Assembly (NCBI GenBank): GCA_002780205.1
Contig: PEVQ01000131.1
Coordinates: 6,641 to 15,172 of the forward strand
DNA from: Elusimicrobia bacterium CG06_land_8_20_14_3_00_38_11
Lineage (GTDB): Bacteria > Elusimicrobiota > UBA8919
Length of the DNA stretch: 8,532 nt
Reading direction: 5' to 3'
In this document: positions 1-6,365 of the stretch, piece after piece
How positions within the stretch are numbered: position 1 is the first letter of the stretch
Layout of the letters: the number at the start of each line of letters is the position of its first letter
The notes under the pieces: model-generated
Told to the model about the DNA's origin: nothing
What the model saw: only the letters and a program-made list of their open reading frames with translations
Database searches by the model: none
Made by a program: the position numbers and the translations under genes

Positions 1-56
1 AGACAAACCGACGTTGAAATTAAAAATAATAATATTATCCGATGATAAAATTTCAT
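1..56 (-). CDS. Start of a gene for a probable exported protein (partial, runs off left edge)
   Basis: An ATG at 56-54 on the minus strand opens a frame with no stop to the window edge. It reads MKFYHRIILLFLISTSVC. This looks like the start of a signal peptide or lipoprotein leader: a short basic n-region (K2, H5, R6) followed by a hydrophobic stretch (I7-I13) and then small or polar residues with a Cys at 18. The gene would begin 53 bp after the stop of the GT39-like gene, in the same direction, with only a weak purine-rich GGAAAA upstream as a possible ribosome binding site. The frame stays open upstream of this ATG but has no other ATG between the two genes. Function cannot be stated from 18 residues. 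An outer-membrane or periplasmic polysaccharide protein would fit the setting, but that is inference. Confidence 0.5.
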   Translation of the reverse strand, partial: MKFYHRIILLFLISTSVC

Positions 57-84
57 TTCGATTTTCCGGCGATAACTATTGAAT

Positions 85-103
85 CCCCCCCCCCAAAAAA
101 AAA
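85..103. repeat. C10-A9 homopolymer block (G10 preceded by T9 on the coding strand)
   Basis: Ten C residues (85-94) are directly followed by nine A residues (95-103). On the transcribed strand this is T9 then G10, lying between the GT39-like stop codon (112-110) and the ATG of the left-edge gene (56-54). The G tract ends 28 bases before that ATG. Long G/C tracts are prone to slipped-strand mispairing and to sequencing error, so the true length is uncertain. Confidence 0.85.
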
Positions 104-109
104 TAATTT

Positions 110-1393
110 TTATAATCCCCTTATTTTTTTAAGCGCTGCTATTATTGTCGAATGAATGGGTTCCGAATAAAGATAAATCAGAATGTTAAGTATGCTCCAC
201 GCGGCAAAAAAATGGTAATTATGATTTTTCATCCTGAGTTTGTCGGAAATAAAATATATTCCGATAGCTGCAAAAATTATTACGAAAGGACAAATCGGGC
301 TTCTAAGACGTTCGTTTGTATAAAAAATCAGAGTGGTCACAAAAAATACGAGGATTACAGAAAACAACAAAAGGCTTTGCTTGTCTTTTGATTTGATTGA
401 ACCATACATACCCAAAATCCAAAAAGGCAAAATAAGACCGTATGTTATGTCATATCCTGAATCGGGTAAAGCGAAAAACGGATAGAAGAAAACACAAGTT
501 TTTAATACATACAATTTTATAAGCGGAAAAGGAGGTTGACTTTTCAGCCACGTCAAACCTTCCTTGAAATACCCATTATCTTTTTCGAGTTCGGACATCT
601 GACTGTATTTTTCCCAGTTCGGACCGTGTTCATTCCATTTACCTCCGGCGATGGGATTATTGGCACCCCAAAAGACCAGTCCGGCTTGAATATGTATTGG
701 AACAAACGCATGATGAACCATATAGTTTCTTATAGTCCATGGCGTTAGTATTCCGAAGAAGATAACGGCAGTTAATAGAAAATTTACTGCCGCTTTTTTC
801 AATGGATATTTCATAACGAACCAAATAAAAATAAAAAAAGGAAAAATCAGCGTCGAAGAACGGGTTAGAGTGGCTAAACCAAGAAATACAGGCGCGCCGA
901 TTTTATAAAAAAGGGATTTATCCATTTTCAAAAAAAATAATATTGAGATGCACAGCAGAAAAGTAAATAGCGTTTCAGAGAGAACATGCGATGACATTTC
1001 AAATAAACTATAGAAGATACACGAATAAAACCCCGAAAAAACGGCAATTCTTCTGCCTCCGATTTCGGAACCGATCAGAAAAATAATTACGCACGTAAAG
1101 GCACTCAACACTACTTGTATTATTTTTACGGCCGGATAAGAGTGCCCGAACAAAATATAAATGCCCGCAAGAAAGAACGGATAACCGGGCGGCCGGAAAC
1201 TTCGCATTTCTCCGTTCCGATACCCATTGCCGTCAATCAAATTTACGGCATAATTATTATATTCAATAGAATCCGGGCTATCTATGTATTTCAATCCGCC
1301 GGAAAACAGTAAAACATAACCCAATCTTATTATCAAAGCAAACAGGAAAATAAACAATAGAATATATGTTTTTTGTAGTTTCATTTTAAACAT
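110..1393 (-). CDS. GT39/ArnT-like polytopic membrane glycosyltransferase (paralog 1)
   Basis: This is a 427-residue, highly hydrophobic GT-C-fold protein with roughly ten membrane segments. The family (PMT_2/ArnT-like) transfers a sugar from a polyprenyl-phosphate donor to an acceptor on the outer face of the inner membrane. Family marks visible: an acidic first loop (PDSIEYNNYA, D41 the likely catalytic-site acid), FRPPGYP (66-72), SETLFTFL (139-146), ATLTR (174-178) and TPWTIRNY (217-224). It is clearly related along its whole length to the protein encoded at 3292-4542, by eye more than half identical. Two starts are possible. The ATG at 1393 overlaps the asnB stop, while the ATG at 1384 begins one base after that stop (TAA-a-ATG) and gives an N-terminus closer to the paralog. 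I favour 1384; neither has a strong ribosome binding site. Donor and acceptor are unknown. Its base composition is visibly richer in G+C than that of its paralog. Confidence 0.9.
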   Translation of the reverse strand: MFKMKLQKTYILLFIFLFALIIRLGYVLLFSGGLKYIDSPDSIEYNNYAVNLIDGNGYRNGEMRSFRPPGYPFFLAGIYILFGHSYPAVKIIQVVLSAFTCVIIFLIGSEIGGRRIAVFSGFYSCIFYSLFEMSSHVLSETLFTFLLCISILFFLKMDKSLFYKIGAPVFLGLATLTRSSTLIFPFFIFIWFVMKYPLKKAAVNFLLTAVIFFGILTPWTIRNYMVHHAFVPIHIQAGLVFWGANNPIAGGKWNEHGPNWEKYSQMSELEKDNGYFKEGLTWLKSQPPFPLIKLYVLKTCVFFYPFFALPDSGYDITYGLILPFWILGMYGSIKSKDKQSLLLFSVILVFFVTTLIFYTNERLRSPICPFVIIFAAIGIYFISDKLRMKNHNYHFFAAWSILNILIYLYSEPIHSTIIAALKKIRGL

Positions 1394-3272
1394 TTTTGCC
1401 GTCGATATAGACGTTATGCCACAACTCTAACATCAATAGTGCCCATAGACGGTAGCCGTGGTCTCGTTTGCCGGAAATATGTTCATAGAACATTTGTTCT
1501 ATTGTTTCCCTCTCAAAATATCCGCGATTTATTGATTTTTGTGATAAAACAATTTCTCTGTAATAATTTTTCCAGTTATTACGAAACCATTTTCCAACAG
1601 GAATTCCGAATCCCATTTTGCCTCTGTGTAAAATTTCTTTCGGTAAAAAATCGTTAAACGATTTTTTAAGGATATATTTTGTAGTCAAACCGTGAAGTTT
1701 CCATGCCGACGGTAATGATGCGGAAAACTCCAAAACTTTATGGTCTAAAAACGGGCTTCTTGCCTCTAACGAGTTTGCCATTGATGCAATGTCCATTTTT
1801 ACCAAAAGACACTCCGGCAAATATGCTTTCAAATCCGTGTAAAAAACCCTATCCATTATATTATTAGCCGGAGCATTTTCAAAAAGAGCGGTCAAATAAT
1901 CGTAAGCGTTATTATACAAAATTTTTTTCATATTGTCAGTATATAATTTTTCTTTTGCTTCATTTGAAAAAAAGCGATGCCATTGTATATTTCTTAATTC
2001 CGGCGGTTCAGAGAGTGCTGAAACGAGTCGTCTTAGGTATCTGAAGTATTTTTTGTCTTTGAAAGGTACAAGGGAAGAAAGTTTTTCCGTAATTTTTTTT
2101 CCGAGAATTTGAAACGGGAAAGCAAAATATAATGAGCCCTTCATTGCTTTGTATCGTAAATATCCGCCGAATGTCTCGTCGCCGCCGTCACCATTTAAGG
2201 CAACGGTTACATGTTTCTTCGTCTCATTTGCAACAAAATATGAAGGTAGTGCCGATGAATCTGCAAAGGGTTGACCGTAATGCCAGACAAGTTTCGGAAG
2301 AATTTCTATAAAATTGGGTTTAACGATAAATTCATGATGGTCGGTCTTAAAATGGTTTGCGACAATTTTCGCATAAGTTAATTCCGAAAAGTCCGCCTCT
2401 TCAAAGCCAATGGAAAATGTTTTTACCGGTTGTGATGAAAGTTGGCTCATAAGTCCGACGACAATACTGGAATCAACCCCGCCGGATAAAAATGCACCCA
2501 ACGGCACATCCGAAATCATCCGCAGTTTCGTCGCTTCCATCAACAAATTTTTTGTTTCCGTGCAAGCATTATCAAAAGACAAATTCGTTTTTTTTGTGAA
2601 ATCCAGATTCCAGTATTCTTTTGTCTCTATGTCCCCATTTTTATCACAGGTAAGAATGTGGGCGGGTAAAAGTGATTTTATGTTCTTAAAAATCGTTTTC
2701 GGCGATGGAATATACTGGTAAGTTAAAAAAAGGTCAATTGCCTCAAAATCAATTTCAGGTGTTTTTTGAAGATATTCAAGAATTGACTTTATTTCCGACG
2801 CAAAAACAAATGACCCGTTATGTGATGTATAATAAAGCGGTTTCTTTCCAACCCTGTCTTTTGCTATAAAAAGTTTTTTATTTTTTTCATCCCATATAGC
2901 GAAAGCAAACATACCTCGCAGATATTGAACGCATTTTTCGCCGTAATCCTCATACAAATGTACTATAACCTCCGTGTCTGTCTTTGTATAAAAGTTATGT
3001 TTTTTTTCAAGTTGTTGACGCAGTTCCAAAAAATTGTAAATTTCACCATTGAGCACCGTCCAGATTTTATTATCCTCATTATGTATCGGTTGATTTCCCG
3101 TCTGTAAATCAATAATCGCAAGCCGTCTTATGCCCAAGCCGATATTATTGTTTAAAAAAAACCCGTCAGAGTCAGGTCCGCGGTGTCTGATAATATTACA
3201 CATCTGTGTAAGTTTTTCTCTCTCAACAGGTCTGTTATTTCCGAAATTATAAATTCCGACTATTCCGCACAT
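1386..3272 (-). CDS. asnB: Glutamine-hydrolysing asparagine synthase family amidotransferase
   Basis: This 628-residue protein has two domains. The N-terminal class II glutamine amidotransferase (about 1-200) begins MCGIVGIY; Cys2 becomes the nucleophile after Met removal, which fixes the start. RHRGPDSDG (29-37), RRLAIIDL (49-56) and NGEIYN (75-80) are the expected glutaminase motifs. The C-terminal ATP-pyrophosphatase synthase domain carries the SGGVDSS loop (263-269) and NGDGGDE (360-366). All key motifs are intact and the length is normal. The family makes asparagine from aspartate, glutamine and ATP. Members inside polysaccharide clusters are often thought to amidate sugar carboxylates instead (the WbpS-type role), and that is my inference here from the surrounding glycosyltransferases and methyltransferase. 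The gene starts 19 bases after the upstream GT39-like stop and ends touching the next one, so it is almost surely co-transcribed with both. The symbol denotes family, not proven substrate. Confidence 0.93.
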   Translation of the reverse strand: MCGIVGIYNFGNNRPVEREKLTQMCNIIRHRGPDSDGFFLNNNIGLGIRRLAIIDLQTGNQPIHNEDNKIWTVLNGEIYNFLELRQQLEKKHNFYTKTDTEVIVHLYEDYGEKCVQYLRGMFAFAIWDEKNKKLFIAKDRVGKKPLYYTSHNGSFVFASEIKSILEYLQKTPEIDFEAIDLFLTYQYIPSPKTIFKNIKSLLPAHILTCDKNGDIETKEYWNLDFTKKTNLSFDNACTETKNLLMEATKLRMISDVPLGAFLSGGVDSSIVVGLMSQLSSQPVKTFSIGFEEADFSELTYAKIVANHFKTDHHEFIVKPNFIEILPKLVWHYGQPFADSSALPSYFVANETKKHVTVALNGDGGDETFGGYLRYKAMKGSLYFAFPFQILGKKITEKLSSLVPFKDKKYFRYLRRLVSALSEPPELRNIQWHRFFSNEAKEKLYTDNMKKILYNNAYDYLTALFENAPANNIMDRVFYTDLKAYLPECLLVKMDIASMANSLEARSPFLDHKVLEFSASLPSAWKLHGLTTKYILKKSFNDFLPKEILHRGKMGFGIPVGKWFRNNWKNYYREIVLSQKSINRGYFERETIEQMFYEHISGKRDHGYRLWALLMLELWHNVYIDGKNV

Positions 3273-3283
3273 AATAAACCATA

Positions 3284-3288
3284 CTCCT
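3284..3288 (-). promoter_or_regulatory. Ribosome binding site for asnB
   Basis: AGGAG on the minus strand lies 11 bases before the asnB ATG (3272-3270), in the short gap after the preceding gene. An out-of-frame ATG at 3282-3280 sits closer to it, but only the downstream ATG gives the Met-Cys start that the class II amidotransferase needs. The spacing is slightly long. Confidence 0.6.
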
Positions 3289-3291
3289 GAA

Positions 3292-4542
3292 TTAACTTCG
3301 TATTGTTCTAAGGATTAAACGAATTGGTTCGAAAAAACGAAATATAAGACAATTTACCAAAAGCCAAAAACTAAAAAATAGAATACGATGCATAAGTGAC
3401 TTAATCTTTTGATAAACATAGTTTATTCCAACAGCGCCAAATATAATAACAAAAGGTGACATAGGACTTCTAAATCGCGGACTACCATAGAAAATAATTG
3501 TTATTATAAAAAATAATAGAACTACAAAAAATAAAAATATATATTGATAATTTTCTTTTTTAACTATCAAAACCATTCCAATTAACCAAAATGGTAAAAT
3601 AAAACCATAAGTTAAATCATATCCAGGTAAGAATGGATACAGAAATGAACCAATTTTCAAAGATAGCAATTTAATGTTTTGTAAAGGTGACTGGCTTTTT
3701 AAAAATTTGAGTCCTTCCCTGAAATATTGTTTATCTCTTTCAAATTCCGAGAAGTTTTTATATTTTTCATAATTCAAATTGGACGGATTCCATTGTCCCT
3801 TGGATTCACTGTTATTTGATGCCCAGAAATCGAAACCAGATTGGATATTTACAGGAACAAATTTATGGTGAACAGAATAATTTCTTATAGTCCATGGTAA
3901 AATTGTAATTCCGAAAACAAAAATTATGGTGATGAAATTTTTAATTGCAATATCTAATTTGTATTTAAGCAATAGCCAAACAAAAACAAAAAATGGAAAA
4001 ATAAGTGTAATCGGTCGGGTTAAGGTCGCTAAGGCAAGAAAAACAGAAGCATAAATTTTATAATTTTTTTTCTTACCTATTTTCAAAAAAAATAGTATTG
4101 AAATACATAATAAAAATGTAAACAATGTTTCAGACAAAATATGAGACGGCATTTCAAATAAACCATAATAAATACAGGAAAAAAATCCTGAAAACATAGC
4201 AACTTTTTCATTACACATTTCTCGGGCAATCGAATAAATAATTATACAGGTCAAAGCGCTTAATATTAACTGAATTATCTTTACTACCGGGTAAGAATGT
4301 CCGAAAATTGAATAAGTACCCGCCAGAAAAAAAGGATACCCCGGGGAACGGAAACTATAATTATTGTTGTTGTCAACATAAACATTTTTTATAATTAGGT
4401 TTGTAGCATATTCATTGTACTGATATGAATCAGCATCAGGTACGTTTTCTAATCCAAAGATGAATAGTAAATAACCCAAACGAATAATAAATGCAACAAG
4501 AAATATTGTTATTAGAATATATCCTTCTTTTCTTTTGCCCAT
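3292..4542 (-). CDS. GT39/ArnT-like polytopic membrane glycosyltransferase (paralog 2)
   Basis: This 416-residue multi-pass membrane protein is of the same GT-C type as the one at 110-1393. Matching landmarks are the acidic first loop PDADSYQYNEYA (35-46; D38 aligns with D41 of paralog 1), FRSPGYP (64-70), HILSETLFTFLLCISILFFL, ATLTRP and LPWTIRNY. It should use a polyprenyl-phosphate-linked sugar at the membrane; substrate and acceptor cannot be read. An in-frame TAA lies four codons upstream of the ATG, so the start cannot move upstream. A GGAG motif sits 16 bases before the ATG, a poor spacing. The first 31 bases overlap the ancestral 3' end of the broken epimerase in another frame. The DNA is much more AT-rich than paralog 1: hand counts in the matching region give about 16 G+C of 60 at 4021-4080, against 30 of 60 at 841-900. 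Confidence 0.9.
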   Translation of the reverse strand: MGKRKEGYILITIFLVAFIIRLGYLLFIFGLENVPDADSYQYNEYATNLIIKNVYVDNNNNYSFRSPGYPFFLAGTYSIFGHSYPVVKIIQLILSALTCIIIYSIAREMCNEKVAMFSGFFSCIYYGLFEMPSHILSETLFTFLLCISILFFLKIGKKKNYKIYASVFLALATLTRPITLIFPFFVFVWLLLKYKLDIAIKNFITIIFVFGITILPWTIRNYSVHHKFVPVNIQSGFDFWASNNSESKGQWNPSNLNYEKYKNFSEFERDKQYFREGLKFLKSQSPLQNIKLLSLKIGSFLYPFLPGYDLTYGFILPFWLIGMVLIVKKENYQYIFLFFVVLLFFIITIIFYGSPRFRSPMSPFVIIFGAVGINYVYQKIKSLMHRILFFSFWLLVNCLIFRFFEPIRLILRTIRS

Positions 4543-5182
4543 AAGATTAATTTATCTACTCCTGCGTCAAAAGAAGTTTTCACTTGCCAGTTAAGTTCTT
4601 TTTGATTTTATTTATATCAGAAATATAAACTTTTTGATCGCTCGGACGCCAGTTGGAAAAAGTTATTTTAGGGCGTAACCCAAGTTTTTTATCAAGTACA
4701 TCAAGAAATTCTAATAACGAAGTTGTGTTTTTAGGTCCTCCACCAATATTCCATAGAATTTTATCTACATTTTCACCATAAACTTTATTTGTTGAGCAAT
4801 AAATAAAAGCTGCTTTTGGTGAAACTTTTCTTGTACATTCTAAGACATTTAGTGTGCCATAAGCGTTTATGCTGAAGTCCTCCTTGGGTATTCTTACAGA
4901 TGATGGTACACCCGGTTGACCGGCAGTATGAATAACAACATCTACACCATCACTGATTGTTTTCATTACATCTTCTTTATTACGGACATCACCTTTGATT
5001 TGTTTAATATTTGAGTAATTTCCGAGATAATTTCAGTTGAACTTAACAGTTTTTTTAGAATAGCCAAAAATTTGTGACCGCATTAAGTTGTCGAGCACTA
5101 TTACTTCATCGCCACGATTTGCATAAAATTCTGCTGTATGACTACCAACAAGCCCAGCACCACCTGTTACTAAAATTCTCAT
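4512..5182 (-). pseudogene. Broken NAD-dependent nucleotide-sugar epimerase (CDP-paratose 2-epimerase-like)
   Basis: The ATG at 5182-5180 overlaps the GT2 stop as ATGA. It opens an extended SDR epimerase with the Rossmann motif GGAGLVG (G7, G10, G13), D31 of the cofactor-binding loop, and later DVVIHTAGQPGVPSSV, CSTNKVYGENV, WNIGGGPKNT and WRPSDQKVYISDI. The WRPSDQKVYISD and NKVYGEN blocks resemble the CDP-paratose/tyvelose epimerase-like group. Three lesions are visible. Codon 50 is TGA (5035-5033) where relatives usually have Trp. YGENVDKI runs straight into WNIGGG (junction near 4754-4765), so about 150-170 residues, including the catalytic YxxxK, are missing in frame. One base is lost in the A run at 4599-4603; restoring the frame continues ELNWQVKTSFDAGVDKLI and ends with TAA at 4514-4512. 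The stretch 4580-4966 remains open from an internal ATG, but such a product would lack both the NAD-binding motif and the catalytic residues. An intact family member is about 350 residues. Confidence 0.9.
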
Positions 5183-6183
5183 TTTTTAATTTCCCCCTTT
5201 AACCATTTTTCAACCTGTCTATATTCTTCTGAACTCAGGAATTTCAACTTTAATATTCTATATTTTTTATATAGAAATCGCAAGATTGAAATTATCCATT
5301 TCGGCGTGAATGAAAACAGATAAACCAAAATTATTTTTAAGTTTGGTTTTATTTCTTTCAAGTATTTTCTTGCATTCTTGCCATAAGCATTTTTTATAAA
5401 AACCACTGCCTGATTATAGTAAACAAATTCTTTCAGCAAGGTTTTGATTTCATCTGGTGGCTGAGCAGTTTGTAGCGTAATTAAAAAATCTTCTATACCC
5501 TTTTCCCACTGAAGTGTTAAACTTCTTTGGTTTTTACCTATAATAGCAGAGTGAATTCTGTAGACGGAAAGTGGTTGGCGAATACAATCAACTTCATAAT
5601 ATTTCAAAATTCTCACATAAAGTTCCATATCTTCAAGATGGCTCATATCTTCTCTGAAATAGCCAACTTTATCTATTGCATCTCGAATAAATGCAACATT
5701 CGTTGTAACATATGATAACCAGTAATTTGATATTGCCATATAAGGTGACAGTTTACCTGTTGGAATTTTTCTATCTTCATAAAAAAATTTTCCAATTATT
5801 ATATCATTTTGCATAATGTATCCGTTAGAAAAGACAAATCCTGCAGTAGGATTTCTTTCAATAAGCTCTGCAAATTTTTCTAATCGCTGAGGTAACCACA
5901 GGTCATCTGAATCAAGAAAAGTCACATATTTCCCAGTTGATTTTTTAATTGCAAGATTTCTGCAATAAAATTGACCGTGATTTTTTTCAAGTTGTATAAA
6001 ATTCCAGTTTTTTTTGTAAGAGAATTTTTTAAAGACCATACAAGTTTCATCGGTTGAGCCATCGTCAACTATAAACGCTTCATAATCAGTGAAAGTTTGC
6101 AATGATAAACTTTTCAGACATTGATATAGAAGTCTTGCTCTATTATATGTAGTGACGATTACTGAAAAAAGCGGCTCAATCAT
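5179..6183 (-). CDS. GT2 family glycosyltransferase
   Basis: This 334-residue protein has a GT-A-fold family 2 domain in its first ~210 residues: SVIVTTYNR (7-15), the nucleotide-binding VDDGSTDET (39-47), the metal-binding DSDD (91-94) and a later acidic LEDMELYVRI (183-192) holding the probable catalytic acid. Such enzymes transfer a sugar from a nucleotide donor in the cytoplasm, usually onto a lipid-linked glycan. The C-terminal third is basic (many Lys) with a hydrophobic patch around IILVYLFSFTPKWIISIL, suggesting membrane association. The stop TGA overlaps the ATG of the following epimerase gene (ATGA), typical of translational coupling. It is the first gene after the 182-bp repeat-bearing gap, so it may have its own promoter. 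A perfect TTGACA hexamer lies at 6231-6226, but I find no convincing -10 box. Sugar specificity is unknown. Confidence 0.9.
   Translation of the reverse strand: MIEPLFSVIVTTYNRARLLYQCLKSLSLQTFTDYEAFIVDDGSTDETCMVFKKFSYKKNWNFIQLEKNHGQFYCRNLAIKKSTGKYVTFLDSDDLWLPQRLEKFAELIERNPTAGFVFSNGYIMQNDIIIGKFFYEDRKIPTGKLSPYMAISNYWLSYVTTNVAFIRDAIDKVGYFREDMSHLEDMELYVRILKYYEVDCIRQPLSVYRIHSAIIGKNQRSLTLQWEKGIEDFLITLQTAQPPDEIKTLLKEFVYYNQAVVFIKNAYGKNARKYLKEIKPNLKIILVYLFSFTPKWIISILRFLYKKYRILKLKFLSSEEYRQVEKWLKGEIKK
5193..5200 (-). promoter_or_regulatory. Ribosome binding site of the former epimerase gene
   Basis: AAAGGGGG on the minus strand ends 10 bases before the ATG at 5182-5180, inside the last codons of the GT2 gene. 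It supports 5182 as the original epimerase start and shows that the initiation signal survives although the gene is broken. Confidence 0.45.
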
Positions 6184-6268
6184 GGCTCTTCAGAGAAAGC
6201 AGAGTGCTTCATGCGAGATTAAATTTGTCAACAGTATTTTTTAAAGCACAGGAAAGTATAAACACCTT

Positions 6269-6340
6269 GCCACAGATGGACACAGAAAAAACACAGAAAG
6301 ATTCTGTGAAATTCTGTGAAATTCTGTGAAATTCTGTGGC
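6269..6340. repeat. 10-bp-phased inverted repeat array (CACAGA / TTCTGTG)
   Basis: The 72-bp element is bounded by a perfect 8-bp inverted repeat, GCCACAGA (6269-6276) and TCTGTGGC (6333-6340). On the plus strand the left half holds CACAGA copies starting at 6271, 6281 and 6292. The right half holds four TTCTGTG copies starting at 6302, 6312, 6322 and 6332, the spacer between them being AAA. The period is 10 bp with one 11-bp step, so the copies sit on about the same face of the helix. It fills the middle of the 182-bp gap between the GT4 and GT2 genes. It has no transposase and no target-site duplication that I can see. Similar CACAGA/TCTGTG-rich intergenic DNA is something I associate with environmental bacterial genomes, but I cannot name a family. 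Confidence 0.85.
6286..6308 (-). terminator. Terminator-like hairpin after the GT4 gene
   Basis: On the minus strand CACAGAATCTTTCTGTG forms a 7-bp stem with a 3-base loop, directly followed by six T residues (6291-6286). It lies 58 bases beyond the GT4 stop codon, so it is well placed to end transcription from the methyltransferase-GT4 pair. The stem is AT-rich (3 G-C pairs of 7), and neighbouring repeat copies can pair in other registers, so strength is doubtful. Confidence 0.4.
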
Positions 6341-6365
6341 TATGCAGTTTTCTTGAAATCGCATA

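Noticed and set aside
2410..2721. Plus-strand open frame of 103 codons inside asnB
   Set aside because: It is a shadow of the asnB synthase domain including the SGGVDSS loop; it shows no independent domain or start signal.
4580..4966. 128-residue open frame taken as a complete short epimerase-like protein
   Set aside because: It starts at an internal Met of the epimerase frame; the coding signal continues upstream to the ATG at 5182 with only a TGA between. It lacks the Rossmann glycine motif and YxxxK, so it is a remnant of the pseudogene.
5033..5035. In-frame TGA read as tryptophan (recoded genetic code)
   Set aside because: Only one internal TGA is seen and the other genes use TGG for Trp throughout. 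The GT2 gene also ends at TGA in a standard ATGA overlap. The same epimerase has a deletion and a frameshift, so gene decay explains it better.
6203..6231. Sigma-70-type promoter for the GT2 gene
   Set aside because: TTGACA at 6231-6226 is a perfect -35 match, but the positions 15-18 bases downstream have no TATAAT-like hexamer, so I do not call a promoter.
6269..6340. CRISPR array or insertion sequence
   Set aside because: The units are 10 bp with three-base spacers, far too short for CRISPR, and no transposase or cas gene is present.
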